From: a bacterium
Lineage (GTDB): Bacteria; Cyanobacteriota; Sericytochromatia; S15B-MN24; UBA4093
Assembly (NCBI GenBank): GCA_017744355.1
Contig: JAGIBK010000001.1
Span: 620,001-684,000, forward strand
Direction of reading: 5' to 3'
Length of the DNA stretch: 64,000 nt
Both the position numbers and the translations under genes were made by a program. Positions 32,947 through 42,207 of the stretch are shown here, piece after piece. Below the pieces are notes generated by a model. That model was not told where the DNA came from. It saw nothing but the letters and a program-made list of their open reading frames with translations, and made no database searches. Each line of letters opens with the position of its first letter. Within the stretch, counting starts at the first letter, position 1.

Positions 32947-33909
32947 TTAGGCCGAGGGGTTGGTCGCGGCCTGGGTGCCGTTGCTCTTCTTGGTGCCCCG
33001 CTCGCGGAGCATGACGAGGATCGGGCCGGCATTGAAGATCGACGAGTAAGCGCCGACCACCACGCCGATGAGCATCGTCAGGGTGAAGAAGAAGATGGTG
33101 TGGCCGCCGAGGATGACCAGGGGCAGCAGGGTGAGCACCAGGGTCAGCGAGGTGTTGATCGAGCGCGCCAGGGTCTGGTTGACGCTCGCGTTGGCGATCT
33201 GACCGAAGGTGTCGCCCTTCTTCGCGAACTTGAGGTTCTCGCGGAAGCGGTCGAAGATGACGATGGTGTCGTGGACCGAGAAGCCCATGATCGTCAGGAT
33301 CGCGACCACCAGCAGGCCGTCGGCTTCGGCGCCGAGCAGCAGGCTGAAGATGGAGAAGGTGCCGAGCATGATGACGCCGTCGTGGACCATCGCGATGATG
33401 GCCGAGAGGGCGAAGTCGAACTGGTAGCGGAAGGTGATGTAGAGCAGGATGCCCAGGATGCCGAGGCCCAGGGCCATGGCGGCGTTGCGCAGCAGCTCCT
33501 TACCGATGGTGGGACCGACCGACTCCAGGCGGAAATGGGGCTCGTCGTAGCTACCGACCTTGCGCAGGTCCGCCTTCAGCGACAGGGATTTGGCCTTGTC
33601 GAGGTAGGGGGTGCGGATGCTGTAGGTCTTGTTGTCGGTCGCCGCCGTGATGTGAGGCTCCACGCCCTGCTTCTCGAAGACCTTGCGGACATCCTCGATC
33701 TTGGCGGGCTGGAGGAAGGTGAGCTCCATCAGGGTGCCGCCGGTGAAGTCGATGCCGAGCTTGACCGGGGCGCCGAAGCGCTGGAAGCAGATGACGATCG
33801 CGATGATGCAGGGGATCATGATGGCAATGGAGATGCCGAACCAGAGGCCCTTGTGGCCCATCACGTCGATGCGTTGCTTGTGGGATAGGATGTTCTCGTT
33901 GGTGGCCAT
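32947..33909 (-). CDS. secF: Protein translocase subunit SecF
   Basis: 320 aa, six membrane helices. The GIDFTGGTLMEL motif follows the first helix, then the periplasmic P1-like region, ESVGPTIGKELLRNA and the conserved block FSVHDTIVIFDRFREN. SecF works with SecD to pull preproteins through SecYEG using the proton gradient. It starts 8 nt after the secD stop. Confidence 0.97.
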   Translation of the reverse strand: MATNENILSHKQRIDVMGHKGLWFGISIAIMIPCIIAIVICFQRFGAPVKLGIDFTGGTLMELTFLQPAKIEDVRKVFEKQGVEPHITAATDNKTYSIRTPYLDKAKSLSLKADLRKVGSYDEPHFRLESVGPTIGKELLRNAAMALGLGILGILLYITFRYQFDFALSAIIAMVHDGVIMLGTFSIFSLLLGAEADGLLVVAILTIMGFSVHDTIVIFDRFRENLKFAKKGDTFGQIANASVNQTLARSINTSLTLVLTLLPLVILGGHTIFFFTLTMLIGVVVGAYSSIFNAGPILVMLRERGTKKSNGTQAATNPSA

Positions 33910-33917
33910 GGTTCCTC

Positions 33918-35207
33918 CTAGCTAGCCTTCTCGGTGGCGGTCCCCGGCTGCTTGACGCCGAAATATTCCGGCGACTTCAGCCCCTTGCCGCCGCCTTCGA
34001 GGATGGCGTGCAGGAGAGCGCGGCTGACGGTGATCGCGGTGAAGAGCGACACGATGACGCCGATGGCGAGCGTGAGCGCGAATCCGCGGACCAGACCGCT
34101 ACCGAAGTAGTAGAGGATGGCGCACGTGAGCAGGGTGGTCGAGTTGGAGTCGAAGATCGAGGTAAAGGCGCGCTTGAAGCCGATCTCGATGGCCGAGTAG
34201 AGGCTGCGGCCGTTACGGAGCTCTTCCTTGGTGCGCTCGAAGATCAGCACGTTGGCGTCAACCGCCATGCCGATCGAGAGGATGAAGCCCGCGATGCCGG
34301 GCACCGTCAGGGTGACGGGGATCAGCTTGAAGATGGCGAAGACCAGCACCGCGTAGATCGCAAGGCTGATGTCCGCGACCAGGCCGGGCAGACGGTAGTA
34401 GAAGAGCATGAAGAGGACGACCAGCCCGAAGCCGATCAGACCAGCGGTGACCGAGGCCTTGACGGTGTCCTGACCGAGGGTCGGGCCGACGGTGCGGGTC
34501 TCGACCTCTTCGAGGGGAACGGGCAGCGAACCGGCCTTGAGCTGGACCGCGAGCATCTGGGCGGTCTTGGCGTCGAAGCTGCCGGTGATCTGGGCCGAGC
34601 CGCCGAGGATCGGGCCCTCGATGCGGGGCGCCGAGATCTCGGTCTCGTCGAGGCGGATGGCCACGGGCTTGCCGACGTTACGGCTCGAGATCTCGCCGAA
34701 GAGCTTGGCGCCTTCGCTGTTGAACTTGATGGCGATCTGCCAGCCACCCTGGGGGCTCGGCTCGGCCTTGGCCTCATCGAGCATGGAGCCGTCCAGCGGG
34801 GTCTTGACCCACGCGGGCTGGCTGCTGCTCGCCGTCATGGGCGCCACGACGCCGGCGGGCAGCTCCCAGAAGGTCAGGTGAGCGGTCTTGCCCAGCAGCT
34901 GACGGGCCGCGTCGGGGTCCTTGACGCCCGCGAGCTCGACGAGGACCTGACGGTCGCCCTTGCGCTGGATCACGGGCTCGTTGACGCCGGTGGCGTCCAC
35001 GCGGTTGCGCACGACGGCGATCACGCTCTGCATGACCTCGGGCGTGACCTTGATCTTTTCCGTGTCCTTGGCTTCGAGGACCAGGTGCATGCCGCCCTGG
35101 ATGTCCAGGCCGTACTTGGTCGGGAATTGCTTCTCGTCCTGGATCACGTAGAGCGCCCCGAGGGTGAGGAGCACCACGACCAGGAGCAGGAGTTTCCTAG
35201 GGCTCAA
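33918..35207 (-). CDS. secD: Protein translocase subunit SecD
   Basis: 429 aa starting at TTG 35205-35207 with AGGAGG 8 nt upstream. One N-terminal helix, GLDIQGGMHLVLE, a short periplasmic domain, ETRTVGPTLGQDTVKAS and five further helices containing ILSIGMAVDANVLIFERTKEEL. Proton-driven export motor with SecF. Cotranscribed with secF from a strong promoter. Confidence 0.97.
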   Translation of the reverse strand: MSPRKLLLLVVVLLTLGALYVIQDEKQFPTKYGLDIQGGMHLVLEAKDTEKIKVTPEVMQSVIAVVRNRVDATGVNEPVIQRKGDRQVLVELAGVKDPDAARQLLGKTAHLTFWELPAGVVAPMTASSSQPAWVKTPLDGSMLDEAKAEPSPQGGWQIAIKFNSEGAKLFGEISSRNVGKPVAIRLDETEISAPRIEGPILGGSAQITGSFDAKTAQMLAVQLKAGSLPVPLEEVETRTVGPTLGQDTVKASVTAGLIGFGLVVLFMLFYYRLPGLVADISLAIYAVLVFAIFKLIPVTLTVPGIAGFILSIGMAVDANVLIFERTKEELRNGRSLYSAIEIGFKRAFTSIFDSNSTTLLTCAILYYFGSGLVRGFALTLAIGVIVSLFTAITVSRALLHAILEGGGKGLKSPEYFGVKQPGTATEKAS

Positions 35208-35325
35208 CGATTCGCCTCCTAAAGGATGTCAGGCCTCACGCCGGTGACGAGTGGGTACAGGCTGTGACCGACCGGGATGAAGAAGACTAAGAATGCTCGA
35301 AAAAGAGCCTAAAAAGTCTTTAGCA

Positions 35326-35353
35326 GTATAGGCAGCGACCTAGGCAATGTCAA
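35326..35353 (-). promoter_or_regulatory. Promoter of secDF
   Basis: Minus strand consensus TTGACA (35348-35353), 16-nt spacer, TATACT (35326-35331). It gives a leader of about 110 nt with several short U-runs. Confidence 0.65.
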
Positions 35354-35391
35354 ACTTACGGGCCGATCGCCCTGGTGCCGTATCGATGCTG

Positions 35392-35913
35392 CTAGCGGCC
35401 TTTGCGGCGGCGCTTGAAGGCGCGCTTGGCAAAGGAAACACTCACATCCGCCCAGGTGTGCAGGGCGCCTCCGAGCCAGAGGCCCCCGAGCGCCATGCCG
35501 AAGCTCGCTGGATCGCGCAGGTAGAGGCTCGAAAGATCGATCGGCAGGCCAGCGGGCAAGTCGAGGCGCGCGACGTAGGTGTTGATCAGGGCGTAGGCGA
35601 TCGCTCCGAGACCCGCGATCACGAGAGCAAAGTACACGAGGCGCACGGCGAGGCTTGCGATCACCCCGTGGGTCCAGACGGAGCGGTGGCGGAACATGCG
35701 CTGATACGGCCACCAGATCCAGCGCAGGGGGCCCCAGCGGTAGTACTGCACGCTCTTGACGTCCAGATCGGGCCCGAACATGAGGCCTCCGAACAGGACC
35801 CCGACAGCCGCCAACGCCGCGTGAAGGGCGGATTGCGCGTAGGCGAAGGCCCCCCAGGCGACGGGTAGCGCGGCGAGGTAGGTGATGCGATCGTGGGTCC
35901 GTCCGGACGGCAT
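35392..35913 (-). CDS. DUF2227 putative metal-binding membrane protein
   Basis: 173 aa. Begins MPSGRTHDRIT and contains GGLMFGPDLDVKSVQYYRWG and RHRSVWTHG, the conserved His/Asp motifs of DUF2227 (YdjM-like fold), which I know mostly from cyanobacteria. Three to four membrane segments, basic C-terminus (KRAFKRRRKGR). Function unknown; the His/Asp pattern resembles membrane hydrolases. Its start region overlaps the bioY promoter. Confidence 0.85.
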   Translation of the reverse strand: MPSGRTHDRITYLAALPVAWGAFAYAQSALHAALAAVGVLFGGLMFGPDLDVKSVQYYRWGPLRWIWWPYQRMFRHRSVWTHGVIASLAVRLVYFALVIAGLGAIAYALINTYVARLDLPAGLPIDLSSLYLRDPASFGMALGGLWLGGALHTWADVSVSFAKRAFKRRRKGR

Positions 35914-35916
35914 TGG

Positions 35917-35945
35917 TTTTCAACCCTCACTTGATGGGCTACAAT
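35917..35945 (+). promoter_or_regulatory. Promoter of bioY
   Basis: TTTTCA (35917-35922), 17-nt spacer, TACAAT (35940-35945); leader about 30 nt to the TTG start. Confidence 0.45.
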
Positions 35946-35981
35946 TGCCCTGATACGCCGCTTCACCGCAGGGGAACCCCG

Positions 35982-36782
35982 TTGCTCAAGCTGCTTCGAA
36001 CCGCGTTATTCGCCAGCCTCACCGCCCTCGGTACTTACGTGGCGGTGCCGTTGCCGTACGTGGTGTTCGGCGAGGTCCACCTGCCCAATGCGATGACCGC
36101 GTGGTCGTTCGGTGCCCTCAGCACCGGTCTATATACCACATCCGCACAGGCGATGGCCCTGGGGGCAGCCGGCACCTTCCTCAGCCCGGTAGGCGCCTTC
36201 GTCGCCCAGGCGGCTTACTTGATCCTGGGTCTCGCCGGGGTCCCGGTCTTCGCCGACGGGGGCGGTCTTACCTACCTCCAGTCGCCGAGCTTCCCGTTTC
36301 TGATTACCTTCCCCTTTGCCGCCTGGCTCATCGCAAGGCTCGCCCCGCACGGCGGCTCCGTTCGTCGCTGGAAGGCGCTGATGGCGGGCCAGCTGCTCGT
36401 GCTCGGGGTCGGAACCCTCTTCGAGATCCTGGGCGCCGGTCATCTCGGGGTACCCGCGGCCTGGGGCGCCCACGCGTGGCCTGCCTCCCAGACCCTGCTC
36501 GGCATGATGCTCGCCATGGTTCCGTTCGCCCTGCTCGGCGGGATTGGCGACTTCTTCACCGCGCTCTTCACCCCGTCGCAGCCCGCGACCCCGCCGGTAC
36601 GCGAGAGCCTGCCCGCGCCTGCGCCGGTGCCCGAGCGCATCCCGAGCATGCCCATCCCGCCCCAGCGCCAGCTGCCCGGCCCGCCCGAGCGCATCAAGCT
36701 GGGCGAGGCGCCCCAGCGCCAAAAGGCGATCGAGGGACCACCGCCGCGCGTTTCCTTGCCGAAGCAACCCCCCGAAGCCTGA
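35982..36782 (+). CDS. bioY: BioY-like biotin transporter S-component
   Basis: Start placed at TTG 35982 (AGGGGAA just upstream, promoter at 35917-35945), giving 266 aa. Residues 1-190 form six membrane helices with ALGTYVAVPLP, SPVGAFVAQAAYLILGLAGVP and a Gly-rich FADGGGLTYL loop, as in BioY proteins that capture biotin for ECF-type uptake. The last 70 residues are a Pro/Arg-rich cytosolic extension not usual in the family. No EcfA/T genes are seen nearby, so it may act alone or with remote partners. Confidence 0.82.
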   Translation: MLKLLRTALFASLTALGTYVAVPLPYVVFGEVHLPNAMTAWSFGALSTGLYTTSAQAMALGAAGTFLSPVGAFVAQAAYLILGLAGVPVFADGGGLTYLQSPSFPFLITFPFAAWLIARLAPHGGSVRRWKALMAGQLLVLGVGTLFEILGAGHLGVPAAWGAHAWPASQTLLGMMLAMVPFALLGGIGDFFTALFTPSQPATPPVRESLPAPAPVPERIPSMPIPPQRQLPGPPERIKLGEAPQRQKAIEGPPPRVSLPKQPPEA

Positions 36783-36784
36783 CG

Positions 36785-36819
36785 CTGAAACCCCGCCCCA
36801 TCGAGGGGCGGGGTTTCAG
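36785..36819. terminator. Bidirectional terminator between bioY and rsmA
   Basis: 15-bp perfect stem CTGAAACCCCGCCCC (36785-36799) / GGGGCGGGGTTTCAG (36805-36819), serving the two convergent genes. Confidence 0.75.
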
Positions 36820-36837
36820 GCATTTGAAGGGCTCGGC

Positions 36838-37677
36838 TTACAGCGCCCGGGCGAGTGCTGCGAACTCCTCGAGACTGAGCGTCTCGCCGCGCCGGGTCGG
36901 ATCGATCCCCGTCGTCGTGAACGCCGCTTCGAGCGCCTCCTTCTCGAAGCCGGCCCCCTTGAGGGCGTTCGAGAGGGTCTTGCGGCGCTGGCCGAAGGCC
37001 CCGTGCACGACCTGGAAGAAGCGCTTGGGATTCGCCACGTCGATGGGAGCCTTCTTGCGGGGCTTGAGCATGACGACCATGGAGTCGACCTGCGGCCGCG
37101 GGATGAAGGCGGTGCGCGGCACCCGGATCACGGGGGTGATCTCGGCGGCGTACTGGCAGATGACCGAGAGGGAGCCGTAGTCCTTGGTCCCGGGCTTCGC
37201 CAGGAGGCGTTTCGCCACCTCTTCCTGCACCATCAGGATGATCCGCTCGGGCCACTCGGGGATGGACTCGATGGGAGCGCGCTCGATGGCATCGCCGTGC
37301 AGCAGCTTGAGCAAAATCGGCGAGGTGATGTAGTAGGGGATGTTGGCGATGACCTTGGTCTGAGCCTCGGGCAAGCCGAGCGCTTCGAAGCTGGTCTGGA
37401 GGAAGTCGCCCCACACCACGCGAAGGTGCGGCTGCTCCGCCTGGAGGGCCTCAAGGGTGGAGGTCAGGCGGGTGTCGATCTCGACGGCGACTACCTCGCC
37501 CGCCTCTTCGAGCAAGCCGCGGGTCAAGGCGCCCTGGCCGGGGCCGATCTCGAGGACCCTGTCGGTCTTGGTGAGTTCGGCCGCCTCGATGATCGCCGCC
37601 GGGACGGCGGGATCCTTCAGGAAGTTCTGGCCGAAGCGCTTCTTGGTGCGGAAGCCCTGAGTGGAAGAAGTGGTCAT
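36838..37677 (-). CDS. rsmA: 16S rRNA dimethyladenosine transferase RsmA/KsgA
   Basis: 279 aa from ATG 37675-37677 with AAGGA upstream. SAM-binding VLEIGPGQGALTRGLL, GDFLQ and the catalytic NIPYYITSPIL motif are present; RTAFIPRPQVDS is family-typical. It dimethylates two adenosines in helix 45 of 16S rRNA. Start overlaps the plsY stop by 4 nt. The frame is open further upstream but that stretch is plsY antisense to nothing and out of frame with it. Confidence 0.96.
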   Translation of the reverse strand: MTTSSTQGFRTKKRFGQNFLKDPAVPAAIIEAAELTKTDRVLEIGPGQGALTRGLLEEAGEVVAVEIDTRLTSTLEALQAEQPHLRVVWGDFLQTSFEALGLPEAQTKVIANIPYYITSPILLKLLHGDAIERAPIESIPEWPERIILMVQEEVAKRLLAKPGTKDYGSLSVICQYAAEITPVIRVPRTAFIPRPQVDSMVVMLKPRKKAPIDVANPKRFFQVVHGAFGQRRKTLSNALKGAGFEKEALEAAFTTTGIDPTRRGETLSLEEFAALARAL

Positions 37678-38282
37678 GATTTCCTTGCGCCCATGCGGGG
37701 CTCCTGGCCCTTGAGAAGGCGTTCGATGTTCGAGCGGTGACGGACGATGACGTAGAGGGCGGTGACGACCCCGAAGAGGACCGTGGAGAGCGGCTGCTTG
37801 AACAGCAGCATCCAAAGCGGCAGCGAGCCTGCCGCCACGATCGAGGCCAACGAGACGATGCGCCCCGCGAAGAAGACGGCCGCCCAGACTCCGAGCACGG
37901 CAAGCCCGACCCAGGGCGCGAGGGCGACGATCACTCCCGCGCCGGTGGCCACCGACTTGCCGCCCTTGAAGCCCAGAAAGACCGAGCGGCTGTGCCCCAC
38001 GATCGCGAGCACCCCGTACAGGAGGGGCACCCACCAAGGCAGGTGCGCGGCGACTGCGAGGCTCACCGGCAGGCAACCCTTGAGGAAGTCGAGCACGAAG
38101 CAAGCGATACCCGGCTTGCGGCCGAGCACGCGCACCACGTTGGTCGCCCCCACGTTGCCCGAGCCGTGCTCGCGGATGTCGACCCCGTAGAAGAGCTTCC
38201 CGATGATCAGGGCGAAGGGAATCGCGCCGAAGACGTAGGTCGCCAGCGCGCCGCCCGCGACCACGACGGGTGAGGCGATCAT
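37674..38282 (-). CDS. plsY: Acyl-phosphate:glycerol-3-phosphate acyltransferase PlsY
   Basis: 202 aa from ATG 38280-38282. Five membrane helices with the three PlsY motifs: GSGNVGATNVVR, FKGGKSVATGAG and a third around the last helix (VRHRSNIERLLKG). Makes lysophosphatidate from acyl-phosphate, the first step of phospholipid synthesis. It overlaps der and rsmA by 1-4 nt in a tight operon. Confidence 0.96.
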   Translation of the reverse strand: MIASPVVVAGGALATYVFGAIPFALIIGKLFYGVDIREHGSGNVGATNVVRVLGRKPGIACFVLDFLKGCLPVSLAVAAHLPWWVPLLYGVLAIVGHSRSVFLGFKGGKSVATGAGVIVALAPWVGLAVLGVWAAVFFAGRIVSLASIVAAGSLPLWMLLFKQPLSTVLFGVVTALYVIVRHRSNIERLLKGQEPRMGARKS

Positions 38283-39607
38283 CAGTTCTGCTTCTCGCGG
38301 CGAGGCCGGAAGATCAGGCGGATGGGGGTGCCTGCGAAGCCGAAGGCCTCGCGGATCTTGTTCTCGAGGTAGCGCTTGTAGTGGTCGGTGACCAGCTTGG
38401 GCTCGTTGCAGTAGTTGATGAAGGTCGGCGGGGCGGCGGAGACCTGGGTCACGTAGTAGATCTTCAGGCGGCGGCCGCTCCTGGCCGGGGGCGGGTTCAT
38501 GGTGGTGGCTTCCGCGATGACCTCGTTGATGACGCCGGTGGTGATGCGGCGGGTATTCTCGGCCGCGGCGGCCTCGGCGGCCTCGAGGATCTGGGGCACG
38601 CGCTGGCCGGTGAGCGCCGAGATGAAGACGACTGGCGCCCACTTCACGTGGCGCAGCTCCTCTTCGAGCTTCTTGCGGTAGGCGGGCATGGTGTGGGTGT
38701 CCTTGGGGACCAGGTCCCACTTGTTGACCGCAATGACCAGGGCCTTGCCCGAGTCCTCGGCGATGCCCGCGATGCGCTGGTCCTGCTCCGAGACACCCTC
38801 GGCCCCGTCGATCATCATGACGATCACGTCCGCGCGCTCGATGGCCTTGAGGGCGCGCACGACCGAGAACGCCTCGACGCCGTAGTCGACCTTGGCCTTG
38901 CGACGGATGCCCGCCGTGTCGACCAGGGTGTAGTGCTTGCCGTCGATCTCGAGGCGGGTGTCGATGGCGTCGCGGGTGGTGCCGGCGACGGGCGAGACGA
39001 TCATCCGCTCGTGGCCCAAGAGGGCGTTGGTCAAGGAGGACTTGCCGGCGTTCGGCTTACCCACCAGGGCGATGCGCAGCTCCTCGGGGGGCGGCTCCTC
39101 GCTTTCGGGGGGGAAGGCGTTGACGATATCGTCGAGCATGTCGCCGATCCCGAGGCCGTGAAGCGACGACATGGGACGGGGCTCGCCCAGGCCGAGCTCG
39201 TAGAACTCGGCGGCCTTGGGGTCCTCGGTCACGTTGTCGAGCTTGTTGACCGCGAGGATCAGGGGCTTTTTGGAGGTGCGAAGCAGGTTCGCGATGTCCT
39301 CGTCGACCGGGGTGACGCCCGCCTCGCCGTCCACGACGAACACGATGACATCGGCCTCTTCGACGGCGAGCATGGCCTGCTTCTCGACGGACTGCAGGAG
39401 CTCCTCGTCCGTGCCCGGCACGATCCCGCCGGTGTCGACCACGACGAAGTCGCGGCCGTTCCAGTCGGCGCGCAGGTAGAGGCGATCGCGGGTCACGCCG
39501 GGCATGTCGTGAACGATGGCCTCGCGGCTACCGACCAGGCGGTTGATGAACGTCGACTTGCCCACGTTGGGGCGGCCGACGATAGCGACGACGGGAAGGG
39601 CGTTCAT
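38282..39607 (-). CDS. der: Ribosome assembly GTPase Der (EngA)
   Basis: 441 aa with two tandem G domains: GRPNVGKS (residues 11-18), DTGG and NKLD, then GKPNAGKS, DTAGIRRK and NKWD, and a C-terminal KH-like domain. Needed for 50S maturation. Its start overlaps the nif3-like stop by 1 nt. Confidence 0.97.
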   Translation of the reverse strand: MNALPVVAIVGRPNVGKSTFINRLVGSREAIVHDMPGVTRDRLYLRADWNGRDFVVVDTGGIVPGTDEELLQSVEKQAMLAVEEADVIVFVVDGEAGVTPVDEDIANLLRTSKKPLILAVNKLDNVTEDPKAAEFYELGLGEPRPMSSLHGLGIGDMLDDIVNAFPPESEEPPPEELRIALVGKPNAGKSSLTNALLGHERMIVSPVAGTTRDAIDTRLEIDGKHYTLVDTAGIRRKAKVDYGVEAFSVVRALKAIERADVIVMMIDGAEGVSEQDQRIAGIAEDSGKALVIAVNKWDLVPKDTHTMPAYRKKLEEELRHVKWAPVVFISALTGQRVPQILEAAEAAAAENTRRITTGVINEVIAEATTMNPPPARSGRRLKIYYVTQVSAAPPTFINYCNEPKLVTDHYKRYLENKIREAFGFAGTPIRLIFRPRREKQN

Positions 39608-40704
39608 TAGGTCAGTACCTCGAAGGGCTCCGGTTCGGCGAAGCCGGTGATGGAAACGGATTCAGGCACGCGGGCCTTCAGATAATCGACGACGAAATCG
39701 ACCACCGGCTGTTCGGTCGCCTGGTGGCCCGCCTCGAGCAGCGCAAGGCCCTGGGCCTCGGCTTCGAGGGCGGCGTGGTAACGGACTTCGCCGGTGATGA
39801 ACAGTTCGACCCCCTGGGCGAGGGCTGCGGGGTACAGGTCCCCGCCGGCACCCGAGCAGACGCCGATTCGGCGCACCAGGCGATCGCGATCGCCCACCAG
39901 GCGCAAGCTGCGGGGCTTGAGGGCAGCCTGGACCCGCTCGGCGATGGCCTCGATGGTCATGGGTGCTTCAAGCTCACCCCACAGGCCGATGCCGTAGGGA
40001 TCGCCGCCGTTCTCGAGTCGGATGACGTCGTAGGCGGGCACCTCGTAGGGATGCACCCGATGAAGCGCACGCAAGACGGCGCCTCGCACCCGCGCGGGCA
40101 CGAGGACCTCCAAGCGGGTCTCGGGGCCTTGGTGATGCTCGCCAACGGATCCCACGGCGGGGTTCGCGCCGTCGAGCGGCCGGAAGGTCCCTTCGCCCTC
40201 GCTCTTGAACGAGCACTGGTCGTACGGCCCGATCCGGCCTGCACCCGCCGCCCAGAGGGCGTCGAGCAGCTCAGGGGCCGCATCGGTCGGTACCCAGGCG
40301 ATCAGCTTGTACCAGGCCTCGGTGCCCTCCACTTGGAGGATGCGATCCATCGGCAGGCCGAAGAGGGTCGCGAGATGATGGTTGCAGGCGGTAGCATCCA
40401 GGTTGGTATGGGCGGCATAGCAGGTGATGCCGGCCTTGGCCATGGCCTCGACCGTGCGGCCCGGGTCCTTGCGGGTGTCCAGGCGCTTGGTTGCCTTGAA
40501 CAGCAGGGGGTGGTGCGCGACGACCAGGTTCGCCCCGGCGCGCTCGGCGGCCTCCACCGAGGCGAGCGACGGGTTGACCGTCACCAGCACGCCGGTGCAG
40601 GGGCGATCGGGATCGCCGAACTGCAGGCCGCAGTTGTCCCAGCTGGCCGCATAAGAGAGCGGCGCTAGGGTTTCGAGGTGCTCGAGGATGTCACGGATGC
40701 GCAT
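39607..40704 (-). CDS. Nif3-like dinuclear metal center protein (YqfO type)
   Basis: 365 aa. N-terminal NIF3 half with ASWDNCGLQFGDP, VVAHHPLLFK (metal His pair) and AAHTNLDA; an inserted PII-like/YqfO middle domain (about 135-235, with RVHPYEVPAYDVIRL); C-terminal GAGGDLYPAAL, ITGEVRYHAALEA and LEAGHQATE metal ligands. The three-part layout is that of the Bacillus YqfO. Function is debated (possible GTP cyclohydrolase or metal regulator). Confidence 0.93.
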   Translation of the reverse strand: MRIRDILEHLETLAPLSYAASWDNCGLQFGDPDRPCTGVLVTVNPSLASVEAAERAGANLVVAHHPLLFKATKRLDTRKDPGRTVEAMAKAGITCYAAHTNLDATACNHHLATLFGLPMDRILQVEGTEAWYKLIAWVPTDAAPELLDALWAAGAGRIGPYDQCSFKSEGEGTFRPLDGANPAVGSVGEHHQGPETRLEVLVPARVRGAVLRALHRVHPYEVPAYDVIRLENGGDPYGIGLWGELEAPMTIEAIAERVQAALKPRSLRLVGDRDRLVRRIGVCSGAGGDLYPAALAQGVELFITGEVRYHAALEAEAQGLALLEAGHQATEQPVVDFVVDYLKARVPESVSITGFAEPEPFEVLT

Positions 40705-40764
40705 GGACTTTCGGTTTCGACGTGGCGGCTGCTTTCAGGCGCGCATGGATTCAGGCAAGGCCCC

Positions 40765-40773
40765 ATGATACCA
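40765..40773 (-). promoter_or_regulatory. Extended -10 promoter of the nif3-like/der/plsY/rsmA operon
   Basis: Minus strand TGGTATCAT (TGN plus TATCAT); leader about 53 nt. Divergent from the lysA promoter. Confidence 0.55.
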
Positions 40774-40810
40774 CACGCCGTCATTGAGGCTGATTTCCAG
40801 GGGATCGCCA

Positions 40811-40819
40811 TGATATAAT
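40811..40819 (+). promoter_or_regulatory. Extended -10 promoter of the lysA operon
   Basis: TGATATAAT, a TGN extension plus the perfect TATAAT (40814-40819); leader about 35 nt to ATG 40861. No good -35. Confidence 0.65.
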
Positions 40820-40860
40820 GGCCGAGCCCCATTCACTTTGCACCCGTACAAGGACGGTCC

Positions 40861-42207
40861 ATGCCCCTAGCCGAGCAGGCCTGCAATCAGCGTATCCGTC
40901 CCGTGACCGCGCACGTCAACTCGCACGGCCGCTGGGAGCTCGGGGGGTGCGACCTCGCCGAGCTGGCGCGCACCTACGGGACTCCCCTCTACGTGATGGA
41001 CGAGGACACGTTGCGTACCGCGGCGCGCACCTACCTCGACGCCCTCAAGGCCCACTACCCCGGGCCATCCGAAGTGCTCTTCGCGAGCAAGGCCCTCTGC
41101 AACATGGCGATCAATCGCCTCTTGCACGACGAGGGCCTCGCCACCGAGGTGGTCTCCGGCGGCGAGCTCTTCACGGCCCTCAAGGCGGGGATCCCGCCCG
41201 AGCGCATTCACTTCCAGGGCAACAACAAGAGCCCCGAAGAGATCCGCCTCGCCCTCGAAGAGGGGATCGGGCGCTTCATGGTCGACAACCTCGACGAGCT
41301 GCACCAGCTCAGCGCGATCGCCAAGAAGCTGGGCGTCACCCCGCAGCTGCTCTTGCGCATCACGCCGGGTGTGGAGGCCCACACCCACGAGTACGTGCGC
41401 ACGGGGCACGTGGACACCAAGTTCGGCTTTGACCTGCCGCACCAGCTCGACGAGGCCCTGCGGCACGTGGTCGCCAATCCGCACCTTCAGTTCATGGGCC
41501 TCCAGGCCCACATCGGGTCGCAGATCTTCGACATCGAGCCCTTCTTGCTTAACGTGGACGTTCTGCTCGATTGGTCCAGCCGCATCGAGCAGACCTACGG
41601 CCTGAGCGTCGCGGAGCTGGACGTGGGCGGCGGCCTGGGCATCGCCTATACCGGCGAGGACGATCCCCCCGCCATCGCCGACGTGATCGCCGCGATCGCC
41701 GAGCGGGTCCAGACGGGCTGTGCTGCGCGCGGCCTCAAGCTGCCCAAGCTCATGGTCGAGCCAGGCCGCTCCATCGTCGGCACCGCCGGCGTGACGGTCT
41801 ACACCGTGGGCACCCGCAAGGACATCCCCGGGGTGCGCACCTACCTGTCGGTGGACGGCGGCATGCCGGACAACCCCCGCCCCATCACCTACGGCGCTCG
41901 CTACGCGGCGGACCCGGTCCAGACGGGCGAATGCTACGAGACGGTCACCCTCGCCGGCAAGTGCTGCGAGTCGGGGGATGTCCTCATCACCGACCTCAAG
42001 CTGCCCAAGATGGCCGCAGGCGAGCTCGTCGTGCTCTGGGGCACCGGCGCCTACTGCTACTCGATGGCCTCCAACTACAACCGTCTCGGCCGGCCCGCCA
42101 TGGTGCTGGTCAGTGACGGCCGCGCCGACGTGATCGCCGAGCGCGAGACCCTCGCGGACCTGGTGGCACGCGATCGCCTGCCCCTGCGGCTCGGAGGCAG
42201 CCGCTGA
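40861..42207 (+). CDS. lysA: Diaminopimelate decarboxylase
   Basis: 448 aa. PLP-dependent fold III enzyme converting meso-DAP to lysine. PLP Lys lies in EVLFASKALCN (near residue 77), HIGSQI and the Gly-rich LDVGGGLGI loop bind phosphate, EPGRSIVG and CCESGDVL complete the active site across the dimer. AAGGA upstream. First gene of the lysA-cdaA-ybbR-uppS-holA run; the next gene overlaps its stop by one base. Confidence 0.96.
   Translation: MPLAEQACNQRIRPVTAHVNSHGRWELGGCDLAELARTYGTPLYVMDEDTLRTAARTYLDALKAHYPGPSEVLFASKALCNMAINRLLHDEGLATEVVSGGELFTALKAGIPPERIHFQGNNKSPEEIRLALEEGIGRFMVDNLDELHQLSAIAKKLGVTPQLLLRITPGVEAHTHEYVRTGHVDTKFGFDLPHQLDEALRHVVANPHLQFMGLQAHIGSQIFDIEPFLLNVDVLLDWSSRIEQTYGLSVAELDVGGGLGIAYTGEDDPPAIADVIAAIAERVQTGCAARGLKLPKLMVEPGRSIVGTAGVTVYTVGTRKDIPGVRTYLSVDGGMPDNPRPITYGARYAADPVQTGECYETVTLAGKCCESGDVLITDLKLPKMAAGELVVLWGTGAYCYSMASNYNRLGRPAMVLVSDGRADVIAERETLADLVARDRLPLRLGGSR

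Noticed and set aside
36838..38103. Extended 421-aa version of RsmA
   Set aside because: The extra 142 residues are Arg/Gly-rich out-of-frame plsY sequence; ATG 37675-37677 has a ribosome-binding site and the normal N-terminus.
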